A stretch of 64,000 bases of DNA from Flaviflagellibacter rhizophilus (GTDB taxonomy: Bacteria > Pseudomonadota > Alphaproteobacteria > Rhizobiales > Methylopilaceae): NCBI RefSeq assembly GCF_033898525.1, contig NZ_JAXAFJ010000007.1, forward strand, positions 115,604 through 179,603, given 5' to 3'. Below are positions 25,155 to 33,888 of the stretch, in pieces. How positions within the stretch are numbered: the stretch's first letter is position 1; every line of letters starts with the position of its first letter. The position numbers and the translations under genes are program-made. Below the pieces are notes generated by a model. That model saw only the letters and a list, made by a program, of their open reading frames with translations. It had not been told where the DNA came from and searched no databases.

Positions 25155-26138
25155 TCAGGCGTTCGGGAGCGCGGCCAGCAGGGCCTCGTGCAATGGGTTC
25201 TTCTTCTCGAACACATCATCGAGGTTGGTCGTCTGAACCGTCTGGGCCCCCTGGCTCATCAGCCAGTCCGCCAGCGGGAAGATCATGTCCTTGGGTGCGT
25301 GCAGGACAAGCGGTCCACCGGACTGGACGCCGTAAGGAGCCACGGCCCTGAACTCGCGAAGGGCCTCTGCCGCCAGCGCCGCAAAGTCGCCCTCCGGCAT
25401 CGCTTTCACCTCCTGCACTGCACGGGCGCGGGCGGCGGCCCCGAGGCGGGCGAGGATGGCGCGGGCAGCCTCGCGAGCCGTATCGCCCCACGGCGCACGC
25501 AGCGATGCCACAAGATTGGCCTGGCTCTTCAGGATGACGCCGTCGTCGAGGATCTTCAGCGCATTGGCCGCGAGCGTGGATCCCGTCGTGGTGATATCGA
25601 CGATGACATCGGCCGTGCCCGATGCCGGAGCACCCTCGGTGGCGCCGAGGCTTTCCACGATCCGGTAATCGCCGAGACCATGCCGGGCGAAGAAGGTCCG
25701 CGTCAGTGTGATGTATTTGGTGGCGACCCGCAGCGGGCGGCCCTGCCGGCTGCGGAAGGCGGTGGCCACGTCGTCCAGATCGGCCATGGTGCGGACGTCG
25801 ATCCAGGCCTGCGGAACCGCGACAACGACGGTCGCGGGTCCGAAGCCGAGCGGGGCCAGCAGCAGCACACGCTTGTCGGCTTCCGGCACGGTTTCGCGGA
25901 TCAGGTCCTCGCCGGTGACGCCGAGATGCACATTGCCGGCGCTGAGTTCCTTGGCGATCTCGGATGCCGAGAGGAACAGCACCTCGGCCGCGCCGTTCAG
26001 CCCGGCCACCACGCCACGGTAATCCCGCGCACCGCGCGGCTGCACCAGCGGCAGTCCGGCCTGCGCGAAGAAGGCGAAGGCGTTTTCCTGAAGACGGCCC
26101 TTTGAGGGGACGGCGAGGAGAAGCGGTTCGGTGCTCAT
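25155..26138 (-). CDS. hisG: ATP phosphoribosyltransferase catalytic subunit
   Basis: A 327-residue protein. The N-terminal catalytic part has LLLAVPSKGRL, GVTGEDLI and the PRPP loop DVIVDITTTGSTLAAN. HisG joins ATP and PRPP in the first step of histidine synthesis. The short form (about 210-230 residues) needs HisZ, while the long form (about 290-300) carries its own ACT-like domain. Here HisZ is encoded just upstream with a 4-base overlap, yet the chain has about 100 extra C-terminal residues, including PLVLHAPKDMIFPLADWL and GAQTVQTTNLDDVF. This intermediate form is known in some Hyphomicrobiales. Confidence 0.93.
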   Translation of the reverse strand: MSTEPLLLAVPSKGRLQENAFAFFAQAGLPLVQPRGARDYRGVVAGLNGAAEVLFLSASEIAKELSAGNVHLGVTGEDLIRETVPEADKRVLLLAPLGFGPATVVVAVPQAWIDVRTMADLDDVATAFRSRQGRPLRVATKYITLTRTFFARHGLGDYRIVESLGATEGAPASGTADVIVDITTTGSTLAANALKILDDGVILKSQANLVASLRAPWGDTAREAARAILARLGAAARARAVQEVKAMPEGDFAALAAEALREFRAVAPYGVQSGGPLVLHAPKDMIFPLADWLMSQGAQTVQTTNLDDVFEKKNPLHEALLAALPNA

Positions 26139-27286
26139 GACTGCGCCTCCCTCATGCGCTCCACGAAGATGGCGCAGCCCACCGCCGGCACTGCTTCCGC
26201 AGCGCCGAGCCTGCGGATGAGGTCGTCATAGCGTCCGCCGCCCACAAGCGGCGCGGCAATACCGGGACGGCAGAACTCAAAAACGAGGCCGGTGTAGTAG
26301 TCGAGTTGCCGCCCGAAGGCCGTGGAAAACCGGACGGCATCGAGGTCGAGGCCGCGCCGGCGCAGATGCGCGGCTCGTGTTTCGAAGGCCAGCATAGCCG
26401 CCCGCAGGGGCTCCGCTTCGCCGTCGGAGGCCGACAGGGCCCCGGAAAGCCGGGCCTCCACGATCAGCGACCTGATCTGCGCAAGCGCCGAGAGCGGATC
26501 ACCCTCGATAGCGAGGAAGGCGCTCAATGCCTGATGTGTCGCGGCGGGTAGGGCGGAGGATGCACGAAGCCGCGCCTGTTCAAGAAATCGTTCGGCGATG
26601 TCACCGGCCGTGCGGCCACCGACCTGGCTGATGCCGGCGATGGACAGCAAATCCTCCACCACCGCCTTGGCGGCTTTGGGATCGGCGCCATCCAGCGCGG
26701 CGAGGAACGCCGTGTGATCGCTGCTGCCCACGGCGGAAGCCGGGGAGAGGCTTTGCAGGTCGCGCCCGAGCTCGCCATCGCGGCCGGCATCCTTCGAGAG
26801 GCGCCGCTGCCAGGCGGCAGGGATGTTGAGAGCGTCGACGAAGGCCGTGAACAGGCCCCGGTCGCCAAGCCGCAGTTCAGCATCCGTGACGCCATAAAAG
26901 GAGACAGCCTCGGCGGCGCGGGCGATCACCTCGGCGTCCGCTTCCTCGCGATCCTCGCGTCCAAAGATCTCGATGCCGCCCTGCAGGAACTCGCCACCGC
27001 CCTGCTCACGATGCCGGAACACCGCTCCAAGATAGCAGTAAGCGGCTTCCTGGGCGGGGGTGCCGCGCGCGATGTGATGGAGCGCGGTCGGGATCGTAAG
27101 ATCGGGCCGCAGGCACAGTTCGGAGCCATCGGCATCCGCCGTGAGGAACATGCGGCGCCGCAGATCCTCGCCGGAGACGTCGATGAAGGCGGCGGCTGGC
27201 TGAAGGATCGGCGGATGGACGTGCGCGTATCCCACCGCCACCAGGCGATCCAGGAGTTCCGCGTCAACTTGGGAGGGGGAGGACAT
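26135..27286 (-). CDS. hisZ: ATP phosphoribosyltransferase regulatory subunit
   Basis: A 383-residue HisRS paralogue that lacks the anticodon-binding domain. Motif-like segments are LRPDLTIPTALHHIA, EFLQGGIEIFG and FGRQLDYYTGLVFEF. HisZ binds HisG and confers allosteric control by histidine; it does not charge tRNA. It overlaps hisG by 4 bases. The next gene upstream on the same strand is hisS, separated by a small plus-strand gene. Confidence 0.94.
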   Translation of the reverse strand: MSSPSQVDAELLDRLVAVGYAHVHPPILQPAAAFIDVSGEDLRRRMFLTADADGSELCLRPDLTIPTALHHIARGTPAQEAAYCYLGAVFRHREQGGGEFLQGGIEIFGREDREEADAEVIARAAEAVSFYGVTDAELRLGDRGLFTAFVDALNIPAAWQRRLSKDAGRDGELGRDLQSLSPASAVGSSDHTAFLAALDGADPKAAKAVVEDLLSIAGISQVGGRTAGDIAERFLEQARLRASSALPAATHQALSAFLAIEGDPLSALAQIRSLIVEARLSGALSASDGEAEPLRAAMLAFETRAAHLRRRGLDLDAVRFSTAFGRQLDYYTGLVFEFCRPGIAAPLVGGGRYDDLIRRLGAAEAVPAVGCAIFVERMREAQS

Positions 27287-27407
27287 GATGAGGCCGTATG
27301 GATGATTGCCCGCTGTCTAGCAATGTCGCATGACACAGGCGAGGCTTTTCCGGACACGCTGCGCGCTCAAACACCGGCGGCCGCCTGAAAGACGAAGGAC
27401 TGCGGGA

Positions 27408-27686
27408 ATGGGGCTCTTCTCGCTCGGCCGGCGCCGGGACAATGCTTCCTCCGAAGCCTCGCGCGCGGTCGCCGCGCAGGTGCGGGAAATCATGGCTTTG
27501 ACGCCGGAGGATGCCGTCACCGTCAGCGAAATCGCCTGCGGCGATCCCGGCTGCCCCGGAGGTGCGGAAACCATCATCCTGCTGATGCAGAAGGGACGGC
27601 GCACCCGGGCGGCCAAGATCCGCAAGGGGTTGGTCTATGTCGTTGAAGACGACGTGCGCGAGGCGCTGGCCGGCTTGGCCGATTAG
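27408..27686 (+). CDS. conserved small protein of unknown function with CGDPGCPGG motif
   Basis: A 92-residue protein from the ATG at 27408 (MGLFSLGRR); the longer frame overlapping the start region of hisZ is unlikely. It carries VSEIACGDPGCPGGAETIIL, with two cysteines in a CGDPxCPGG context, then a basic stretch (KGRRTRAAKIRKG) and an acidic end. I recall similar short proteins in alphaproteobacteria but know no function. The cysteine spacing (C-x4-C) could bind metal, which is only a guess. It sits between hisZ and hisS, on the opposite strand, and its last 4 bases overlap the end of hisS. Confidence 0.7.
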   Translation: MGLFSLGRRRDNASSEASRAVAAQVREIMALTPEDAVTVSEIACGDPGCPGGAETIILLMQKGRRTRAAKIRKGLVYVVEDDVREALAGLAD

Positions 27687-29152
27687 CGCGCCAGCATAGT
27701 GCGCACGGTGGCGACCAGATCCGCCTCCGGCACCGTGACCTGTGCGGGCCGGCTTTCCGTCCACTCCGAGCGGTCGGCGATGTTGGCCGACATCTGCTCG
27801 CCGAGGACGAGGTTCTTCACCGTGATCTCGCCGGCGGCTTTCTCGTTCGAGCCCTGGATGACCGCGACCGGCGAGCGCCTGCGGTCGGCGTACTTCATCT
27901 GCGCCTTCATGCCCGCCGAGCCGAGATAGATCTCGGCGGCGATGCCGGCCTCGCGCAGCGTGCGGGCGAGGGCCAGGTAATCGCCTGCGCGATCCTTGTC
28001 CATCACCAGAACGACAACGGGGCCGGGCTGCTCCGGCTGCGCGCGGCCGAGCGCCGAGAGGGCGGCCTGCAGCCGCGAGACGCCGATGGAGAAGCCGGTT
28101 GCGGGAGCGGCTTCGCCCCGGAAGCGAGCGACAAGGCCGTCATAGCGCCCGCCGCCGCCCACGGACCCGAAGCGGATGGGACGCCCGTGCTCGTCATTGA
28201 CCTCGAAGGTCAGTTCGGCCTCGTAGACTGGGCCGGTATAGTATTCGAGTCCGCGAACGACCGAGGGATCGATGATGACGCGGTCGGAATAGCCGGCGGC
28301 TTCGATGGCGGCCGCGATCTCCCCGAGTTCGGCAACACCCTGTTCTCCAACGGTGCCGTTCACCAGCATTCCGAGCGTCAGGATGGTGTCGGTGGCGGCT
28401 TCCGCCTTGGCGGTGACGAAGGAGACGATGCGCGTGGTGGCGTCCTCGTCCAGGCCGGCGCCTTTGGTGAAGTCGCCGCTCTCATCCTTGCGGCCGGGTC
28501 CGAGCAGGGCGCGCACGCCATCAACCCCGAGCCGGTCCAGCTTGTCGATGGCGCGCAGCACGGTCAGCCGGCGGCCGCCATGTTCCGCGCCGCCGAGACC
28601 GATGGCCTCCATGATGCCGTCGAGCACCTTCCGGTTGTTGACCTTGATGGCGTACTGGCCGCGCTCGACGCTCAGCGCCTCCAGCGTGTCGGCGGCCATC
28701 ATGCACATCTCGGCATCGGCCAGCACGCTCGCCGATCCGACGGTGTCGGCATCGAACTGCAGGAACTGGCGGAAGCGGCCCGGGCCCGGCTTTTCGTTGC
28801 GGAAGACGGGGCCGAACCGGTAGCTGCGGAACGGCTTGGGGATGCGGTCCCAGTTCTCCGCAACGTAGCGAGCCAGCGGCGCAGTCAGGTCATAGCGCAG
28901 GCTCAGCCACTGCTCGTCATCGTCCTGGAACGAGAACACGCCCTCATTGGGACGGTCGAGATCCGGCAGGAACTTGCCCAGCGCATCGGTGTATTCGATG
29001 AACGGTGTCTCGAGCGCCTCGAAGCCCCACAGCTCATAGATCTGGCGGATCTTGTCCGTCATGGCGCGGGCGGCGGCGAGTTCGGCGGGACCGCGGTCGG
29101 CGAAACCGCGCGCGGAACGCGCCTTCAGTGAGGAGCCTTTATCTGTCGACAT
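27683..29152 (-). CDS. hisS: histidyl-tRNA synthetase, alphaproteobacterial divergent type
   Basis: A 489-residue class II synthetase from the ATG at 29152. Motif 2 reads VFRNEKPGPGRFRQFLQFDADTVG in overlapping pieces, different from the usual PQ-GRYREFHQ form. The HisA-type motif is VRGLEYYTGPVYEAE, motif 3 lies in ATGFSIGVSRL, and the C-terminal anticodon domain is present. The altered motif 2 is the hallmark of HisRS that reads tRNA-His without G-1 and with A73, exactly the tRNA encoded at 10.3 kb. It charges tRNA-His with histidine. Confidence 0.95.
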   Translation of the reverse strand: MSTDKGSSLKARSARGFADRGPAELAAARAMTDKIRQIYELWGFEALETPFIEYTDALGKFLPDLDRPNEGVFSFQDDDEQWLSLRYDLTAPLARYVAENWDRIPKPFRSYRFGPVFRNEKPGPGRFRQFLQFDADTVGSASVLADAEMCMMAADTLEALSVERGQYAIKVNNRKVLDGIMEAIGLGGAEHGGRRLTVLRAIDKLDRLGVDGVRALLGPGRKDESGDFTKGAGLDEDATTRIVSFVTAKAEAATDTILTLGMLVNGTVGEQGVAELGEIAAAIEAAGYSDRVIIDPSVVRGLEYYTGPVYEAELTFEVNDEHGRPIRFGSVGGGGRYDGLVARFRGEAAPATGFSIGVSRLQAALSALGRAQPEQPGPVVVLVMDKDRAGDYLALARTLREAGIAAEIYLGSAGMKAQMKYADRRRSPVAVIQGSNEKAAGEITVKNLVLGEQMSANIADRSEWTESRPAQVTVPEADLVATVRTMLAR

Positions 29153-29355
29153 GCCGGGCGTGGTAGCGCGGGCGCCGCACGGGAGCAAGCATGCATCGCC
29201 GAGCCCCGGTCGCCGTGAAGTCCATGAGGCGGCTCTTTGGCTTCTTGCCTATTCCGCAGGTCGTCGGAAGGGTCTAAGAGCACCCACGAATATTGATCAT
29301 CCAGATCTGCGATATTGATCGACGCCCTGCCGATCGCAGGGACCCGGGTTCCATC

Positions 29356-30639
29356 ATGACGGACGCTGCCCTCGATACTTCCCGCGCACTTGGCCGCAGG
29401 GACTACAGGACGCTTGGCTTGGCCGCTCTCGGCGGCGCGCTCGAATTCTACGACTTCATCATCTTCGTCTTCTTCGTGGCGGTGCTGGGCGAACTGTTCT
29501 TCCCGCCGGAAGTGCCGGACTGGCTGCGCCAGTTCCAGACCTTCGGCATCTTCGCCGCCGGCTATCTGGCCCGCCCGCTCGGCGGGATCGTCATGGCGCA
29601 TTTCGGCGATCTTCTGGGCCGCAAGCGCATGTTCGCGCTCAGCATCTTCCTGATGGCCCTGTCCACGCTCGGCATCGGGCTCCTGCCGACCTACGAAACG
29701 GTGGGCATCATCGCGCCCATCCTGCTGCTGCTGTTCCGCATCGCGCAGGGCGCGGCCATCGGCGGCGAAGTGCCGGGCGCATGGACCTTCGTGGCGGAGC
29801 ATGTGCCGGCGCGCCATGTCGGTTATGCATGTGGAACGCTGACTTGCGGGCTGACGGCGGGCATCCTGCTGGGCTCCCTTGTCGCCACCGCTTTGAACAC
29901 GGTCTACACCCCGGCCGAAGTGCATGACTTCGCTTGGCGCATCCCGTTCATCCTCGGCGGCGTCTTCGGGCTTGTCGCGGTCTATCTGCGACGCTGGCTG
30001 GAGGAAACGCCTGTCTTCGAGGAGTTGAAGCGCAAGAAGGCCTTGGCCGCCGAGCTTCCGCTGAAGACGGTGGTGCGCAACCATCTCGGCAGCATCATCG
30101 TCTCCATGCTGATGACGTGGCTGCTGTCGGCAGCCATCGTCGTGGTCATCTTGATGACGCCCACGATACTGCAAAAGCAGTACGGCTTCTCCGCTGTGAC
30201 CGCGCTGGAGGCGAACAGCCTCGCGACCTTGTGCCTGTCCATCGGCTGTGTGCTGGCCGGCATCATCGTGGACCGGGTGGGGGCAGGGCGGTTCTTCGTC
30301 GTCGGGCCCATCCTGCTCGCTGCCGCCAGCTACGCGCTGTACACGCAGCTTCACACCCATCCGGAATGGCTGTTCCCGCTCTACGCCCTGGCGGGTTTCG
30401 CCGTCGGCACCATCGGTGCCGTGCCTTACGTGATGGTCACGGCGTTTCCCGCGGCGATCCGCTTCACCGGGCTGTCGTTCTCGTACAACGTGGCCTATGC
30501 GATCTTCGGTGGCCTGACGCCGATGTTCGTGACCTTGATGATGCGGAGCGATCCACTGGCTCCCGCGCATTACATGGTTGCGGTTTGCGCGGTCGGCTTC
30601 CTGACCGGTCTCTACCTTCTCCTGCGCCGTCGCGCCTGA
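29356..30639 (+). CDS. MFS transporter, metabolite:H+ symporter (MHS) family
   Basis: A 427-residue inner-membrane carrier with about 12 hydrophobic segments. The start of the first segment, ALGGALEFYDFIIFVFF, and GYLARPLGGIVMAHFGDLLGRKRMF are typical of the MHS branch (shikimate, 2-oxoglutarate, citrate and proline/betaine symporters). The ATG at 29356 (MTDAALD) is preferred to one at 29293. Substrate is unknown; an organic acid is the likeliest class. It stands alone, convergent with the next gene with only two bases between. Confidence 0.85.
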   Translation: MTDAALDTSRALGRRDYRTLGLAALGGALEFYDFIIFVFFVAVLGELFFPPEVPDWLRQFQTFGIFAAGYLARPLGGIVMAHFGDLLGRKRMFALSIFLMALSTLGIGLLPTYETVGIIAPILLLLFRIAQGAAIGGEVPGAWTFVAEHVPARHVGYACGTLTCGLTAGILLGSLVATALNTVYTPAEVHDFAWRIPFILGGVFGLVAVYLRRWLEETPVFEELKRKKALAAELPLKTVVRNHLGSIIVSMLMTWLLSAAIVVVILMTPTILQKQYGFSAVTALEANSLATLCLSIGCVLAGIIVDRVGAGRFFVVGPILLAAASYALYTQLHTHPEWLFPLYALAGFAVGTIGAVPYVMVTAFPAAIRFTGLSFSYNVAYAIFGGLTPMFVTLMMRSDPLAPAHYMVAVCAVGFLTGLYLLLRRRA

Positions 30640-30641
30640 GG

Positions 30642-31091
30642 TTATTCGGCCGCCTGTGCGCCGGGCAGGCACGCCGCCGCGCCGGCCAACCGGCCGCGCG
30701 CCTGTTGTTCCTCAACCCGTGCGGCCAGTCGCTGCGCGGCAAGGTGTGGTTCGATGCCGCCGATCAGCACATCGTCCGCACCCGCCCGCATCGCGTCCAT
30801 GGCGTCGGTCATCTCGGGTCCGGATGCGATGATCAGCACGCCCTCGAGGAGCGGGCGGAGCCTGACGACGGCACTGTTGGATGGATGCGCGAGATCTGCG
30901 CAGGCGATGACGGCGCCGAAGTCCTCATCCAGCAGCCGGGTCTCGGCACGTGTAAGCGTCAGGGCAATCTCGACTTCGCTGTTCGGCATGCGGGCCGCGA
31001 CGGCTGCCGCAGTCAACCGCGCGCGTCGGGTGTCTGCATCCACTACGAGGACGCGCACACGATTGGTAGCGAAGAGATTCCACGCCCTCAT
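30642..31091 (-). CDS. degenerate response-regulator receiver-like protein
   Basis: A 149-residue protein from the ATG at 31091 with a GGAG site. RVRVLVVDADTRRARLTAAAV has the shape of the first strand and helix of a receiver, DFGAVIACADL lies where the phospho-acceptor strand would be, and the segment GVLIIASGPEMTDAMDAMRAGADDVL continues the fold in overlapping form. The conserved lysine near the end is missing (VLIGGIEP in place of K-P), and the Asp spacing is off. It therefore looks like a pseudo-receiver that may not be phosphorylated. The tail is Ala/Arg-rich. A perfect CtrA-type box lies 63 bases upstream of its start. Confidence 0.6.
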   Translation of the reverse strand: MRAWNLFATNRVRVLVVDADTRRARLTAAAVAARMPNSEVEIALTLTRAETRLLDEDFGAVIACADLAHPSNSAVVRLRPLLEGVLIIASGPEMTDAMDAMRAGADDVLIGGIEPHLAAQRLAARVEEQQARGRLAGAAACLPGAQAAE

Positions 31092-31153
31092 GATGTGAAC
31101 TCCGGAACACGGCCCCCGCACGTCGCTCCAGCAGCGATGGTGGGCCTCGATCG

Positions 31154-31168
31154 TTAACGAGACCTTAA
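31154..31168. promoter_or_regulatory. CtrA-type binding box between two divergent genes
   Basis: TTAA-cgagacc-TTAA matches the CtrA consensus TTAA-N7-TTAA exactly. It lies 63 bases before the pseudo-receiver gene (minus) and 78 bases before the HAD gene (plus), so it could act on either. Confidence 0.65.
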
Positions 31169-31245
31169 GAGGGCCGCTCAATTCCGGCGGTTTTTCGGCC
31201 CTCCGGAAGCTTGACCTTGCCGCGCCCGTCCGGTCAGGTCTCCTC

Positions 31246-32109
31246 ATGAATCAGATCTTCACTTTGCCGCCGGGATCCGGCCTGTCTTCCCTGGTGGCGA
31301 ACTACGACGTCGTTCTCTGTGATGTCTGGGGAGTGCTCCACAACGGAGTGGCTGCCTGGCCCTCAGCTTCCGAGGCGCTGGTGAAGTTCCGCGGCATGGG
31401 CGGGACGGTCGTTCTCGTCTCGAACGCGCCGCGGCCGGTGCGCGATGTCGAAGCCATGCTCGACCAGCTGGGCGTGCCACGGGGCGCCTATGACGCCATC
31501 ATCACCTCGGGCGCGGTGACCCGCACCGAGATCGACCGTCGGGGTATCAAGTTCATCCACCCCATCGGCCCGCAGCGGGACAACGGCCTGTTCGACGGGC
31601 TGGAACTTGTGCCCGTGGAAGAGGCGCAGCTGGCAGTGGTGACCGGCTTGGAAGATGACACGCGCGAAACACCGGAGGATTACCGCACCCGGCTGACCGA
31701 CATGCACGCGCATGGGCTGGATCTGATCTGTGCCAACCCCGACCGGGTCGTGGAGCGGGGCGATCAGCTTGTCTGGTGTGCCGGGGCCGTGGCTGAACTC
31801 TATGAGCAGGTCGGAGGCGAGGTGCTGTACATCGGCAAGCCGTTCCCCGGCATCTACGAACGGGCGCTTGAGATTGCATCGACGCTGCGCGGCTCGCCTG
31901 TGCCGAAGGCGCGTGCTCTCGCTATCGGCGACAGCATGATCACCGATGTCGCCGGTGCCAATGCGTTCGGCGTGGATTGCCTGTTCGTGACGGGCGGCAT
32001 CCATGGTGCCGATATCGGGCATCCGCCCGTTACCGAGGCGTACAACCACATCCTGCGCACCGCCAAGCCCATGCCCGTGGGCTGGACTCATCGTCTTAGC
32101 TGGGACTAG
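31246..32109 (+). CDS. HAD superfamily class IIA hydrolase (TIGR01459-like)
   Basis: A 287-residue protein. Motif I is DVVLCDVWGVLHNG with the Asp nucleophile, motif II is VVLVSNAPRP, and motifs III/IV are IGKPFPGIY and AIGDSMITDVAGAN. It resembles the alphaproteobacterial TIGR01459 group related to NagD and phosphoglycolate phosphatases; the natural substrate is unknown. Its DVWG in place of the common DxDG is normal for this group. Confidence 0.88.
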   Translation: MNQIFTLPPGSGLSSLVANYDVVLCDVWGVLHNGVAAWPSASEALVKFRGMGGTVVLVSNAPRPVRDVEAMLDQLGVPRGAYDAIITSGAVTRTEIDRRGIKFIHPIGPQRDNGLFDGLELVPVEEAQLAVVTGLEDDTRETPEDYRTRLTDMHAHGLDLICANPDRVVERGDQLVWCAGAVAELYEQVGGEVLYIGKPFPGIYERALEIASTLRGSPVPKARALAIGDSMITDVAGANAFGVDCLFVTGGIHGADIGHPPVTEAYNHILRTAKPMPVGWTHRLSWD

Positions 32110-32117
32110 CGCCAGGT

Positions 32118-33794
32118 TCAGCCGAACAGGTCGTCCTGCTCGGCAGGCACCCGCTTGGCGCGAGCGGGACGGGCCGGGGCCAACGGCTCAGGAGCCGGGC
32201 GCGGAAGGTCGTCCCGGGACCGCGCAAGCGCCGGCCCCTTGGCCGAGGCCGGCACCTCACCATCGGCAAAGCGGAGTGTGAGCGCCTCGCCATCGCCCAC
32301 GGCCGCCGCTAGACGGATCAGTCCGCCCGAGCCATCCAGCACGACCGCGAATCCGCGCTCGAGGGTGCCCTGATAGGAGAAGGCGCGCAGCAGCCCGAAG
32401 GCAGCATCCAGGCGCCTGGCTTGATCCGCCAGACCGCGCTTTGCCAGCGCGGGCGTCAGCCGCGTTTCGGAGACGTCGAAGCGCCGCCGCCACGCCCGGG
32501 TAGACGTGGTGAGGGCGAGGTGCTTGCGGCTTGCAAGCACCTGCAGCCGCTCCCCGCATCGTGCCGTGCGGGACAGCAGCGCCTCCGGCTTCAGCCGGGC
32601 CGAGGACCCGCTGAGCCGCTGGCGCCAAGTCTGCGTGTTCGACTTCAGCGCCCGGCAGGCATGGCGATGCAGGCTCTCCACCTGCTCGGCACGTCTCTCG
32701 AGCTTGCTGCGCACCAGCGACGGCTGAAGCCGTGCCGCTGCCTGAGAGAAGAGGATGCGCTTGTTGCGCTCGTGCGCGACCAGAGCGGGAGCAAGCCGGC
32801 CGGCCAGAATGTCGAGCCGCTGCCGTGGTGTGGCAAGCAGCGCCTCGGCGGATGGCAGCGCGCGGGCCGCCGAGCGCAACTCGGTCCGGCGTCCGTTTAC
32901 CAGCCGGCCCAGAGCTCCGAGCATGCGCGCGCTGCACGCGCCGACACCCGCCAGCAATTCGCTGCGCACCGGCACCGCCATCTCGGCTGCGCCGGTTGGC
33001 GTTGGAGCGCGGACATCGGCGGCGAAGTCGATCAACGTGGTGTCGGTTTCGTGCCCCACAGCCGAGATCAGCGGGATGGTGCTCTCCGCTGCCGCGCGCA
33101 CCACCGCCTCCTCGTTGAAGCCCCAGAGGTCTTCGAGACTGCCGCCGCCGCGCGCCACGATCAGAACGTCCGGGCGCGGCACGGGGCCGTTCTGCGGCAG
33201 AGCGTTGAATCCCCGGATGGCCGCCGCCACCTCCGCCGCGCTGGTCTCGCCCTGCACCCGCACCGGCCAGACGATGACGCGGCGGGGAAAACGGTCCGCG
33301 AGCCTGTGCAGGATGTCGCGGATCACGGCGCCGGTAGGCGAGGTGACGACGCCGATGGTTTGCGGCAGGAAGGGGATCGGCCGCTTGCGGGACGCGTCGA
33401 ACAGCCCCTCGGCCGCCAGCTTGCGCCGCCGCTCCTCCAGCAGCGCCATCAGGGCGCCGACGCCCGCGGGCGCGATGCTGTCGACAACGATCTGGTAGCT
33501 CGACTTACCGGCAAAAGTGGTCAGCTTGCCGGTGGCTATGACCTCGAGCCCTTCTTCGGGCTTGAACTTCATGCGCGAAAACGTGGTCTTCCAGACCACC
33601 GCGTCGATGCGGGCGCTCTCGTCCTTCAGGCAGAAATAGGCATGGCCCGAGGAATGCGGTCCGCGATAGCCGGAGATTTCTCCGCGCACCCGCACATAGC
33701 CGAACGCATCCTCGATGGTGCGCTTGAGGCTGGCGGACAGTTCGGAGACCGTGATCTCCGGTGCGTTGGACGGTGCTGATTCCGGGCCGGGCAT
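32118..33794 (-). CDS. xseA: exodeoxyribonuclease VII large subunit
   Basis: A 558-residue protein. The N-terminal OB-fold has ITVSELSASLKRTIEDAF and VRGEISGYRGPHSSGHAYF, and the catalytic part has VTSPTGAVIRDI, IVARGGGSLEDLWGFNEE and SAVGHETDTTLIDFAADVRAPTP in overlapping pieces. A long helical region follows and then a Pro/Ala/Arg-rich tail. With XseB it degrades single-stranded DNA to small oligonucleotides in repair. The family is usually about 450 residues; the extra length comes from the coiled-coil and tail, as in other alphaproteobacteria. Divergent from purD. Confidence 0.95.
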   Translation of the reverse strand: MPGPESAPSNAPEITVSELSASLKRTIEDAFGYVRVRGEISGYRGPHSSGHAYFCLKDESARIDAVVWKTTFSRMKFKPEEGLEVIATGKLTTFAGKSSYQIVVDSIAPAGVGALMALLEERRRKLAAEGLFDASRKRPIPFLPQTIGVVTSPTGAVIRDILHRLADRFPRRVIVWPVRVQGETSAAEVAAAIRGFNALPQNGPVPRPDVLIVARGGGSLEDLWGFNEEAVVRAAAESTIPLISAVGHETDTTLIDFAADVRAPTPTGAAEMAVPVRSELLAGVGACSARMLGALGRLVNGRRTELRSAARALPSAEALLATPRQRLDILAGRLAPALVAHERNKRILFSQAAARLQPSLVRSKLERRAEQVESLHRHACRALKSNTQTWRQRLSGSSARLKPEALLSRTARCGERLQVLASRKHLALTTSTRAWRRRFDVSETRLTPALAKRGLADQARRLDAAFGLLRAFSYQGTLERGFAVVLDGSGGLIRLAAAVGDGEALTLRFADGEVPASAKGPALARSRDDLPRPAPEPLAPARPARAKRVPAEQDDLFG

Positions 33795-33888
33795 GGCGGC
33801 AATCTAGCACTGCGGCTTGTGCCGGGGAAACCGCGCCCGCTAGAAGGGCACAAGGGCGCCCGGCAGGGGTGCGGCGCGGGGATATGCG

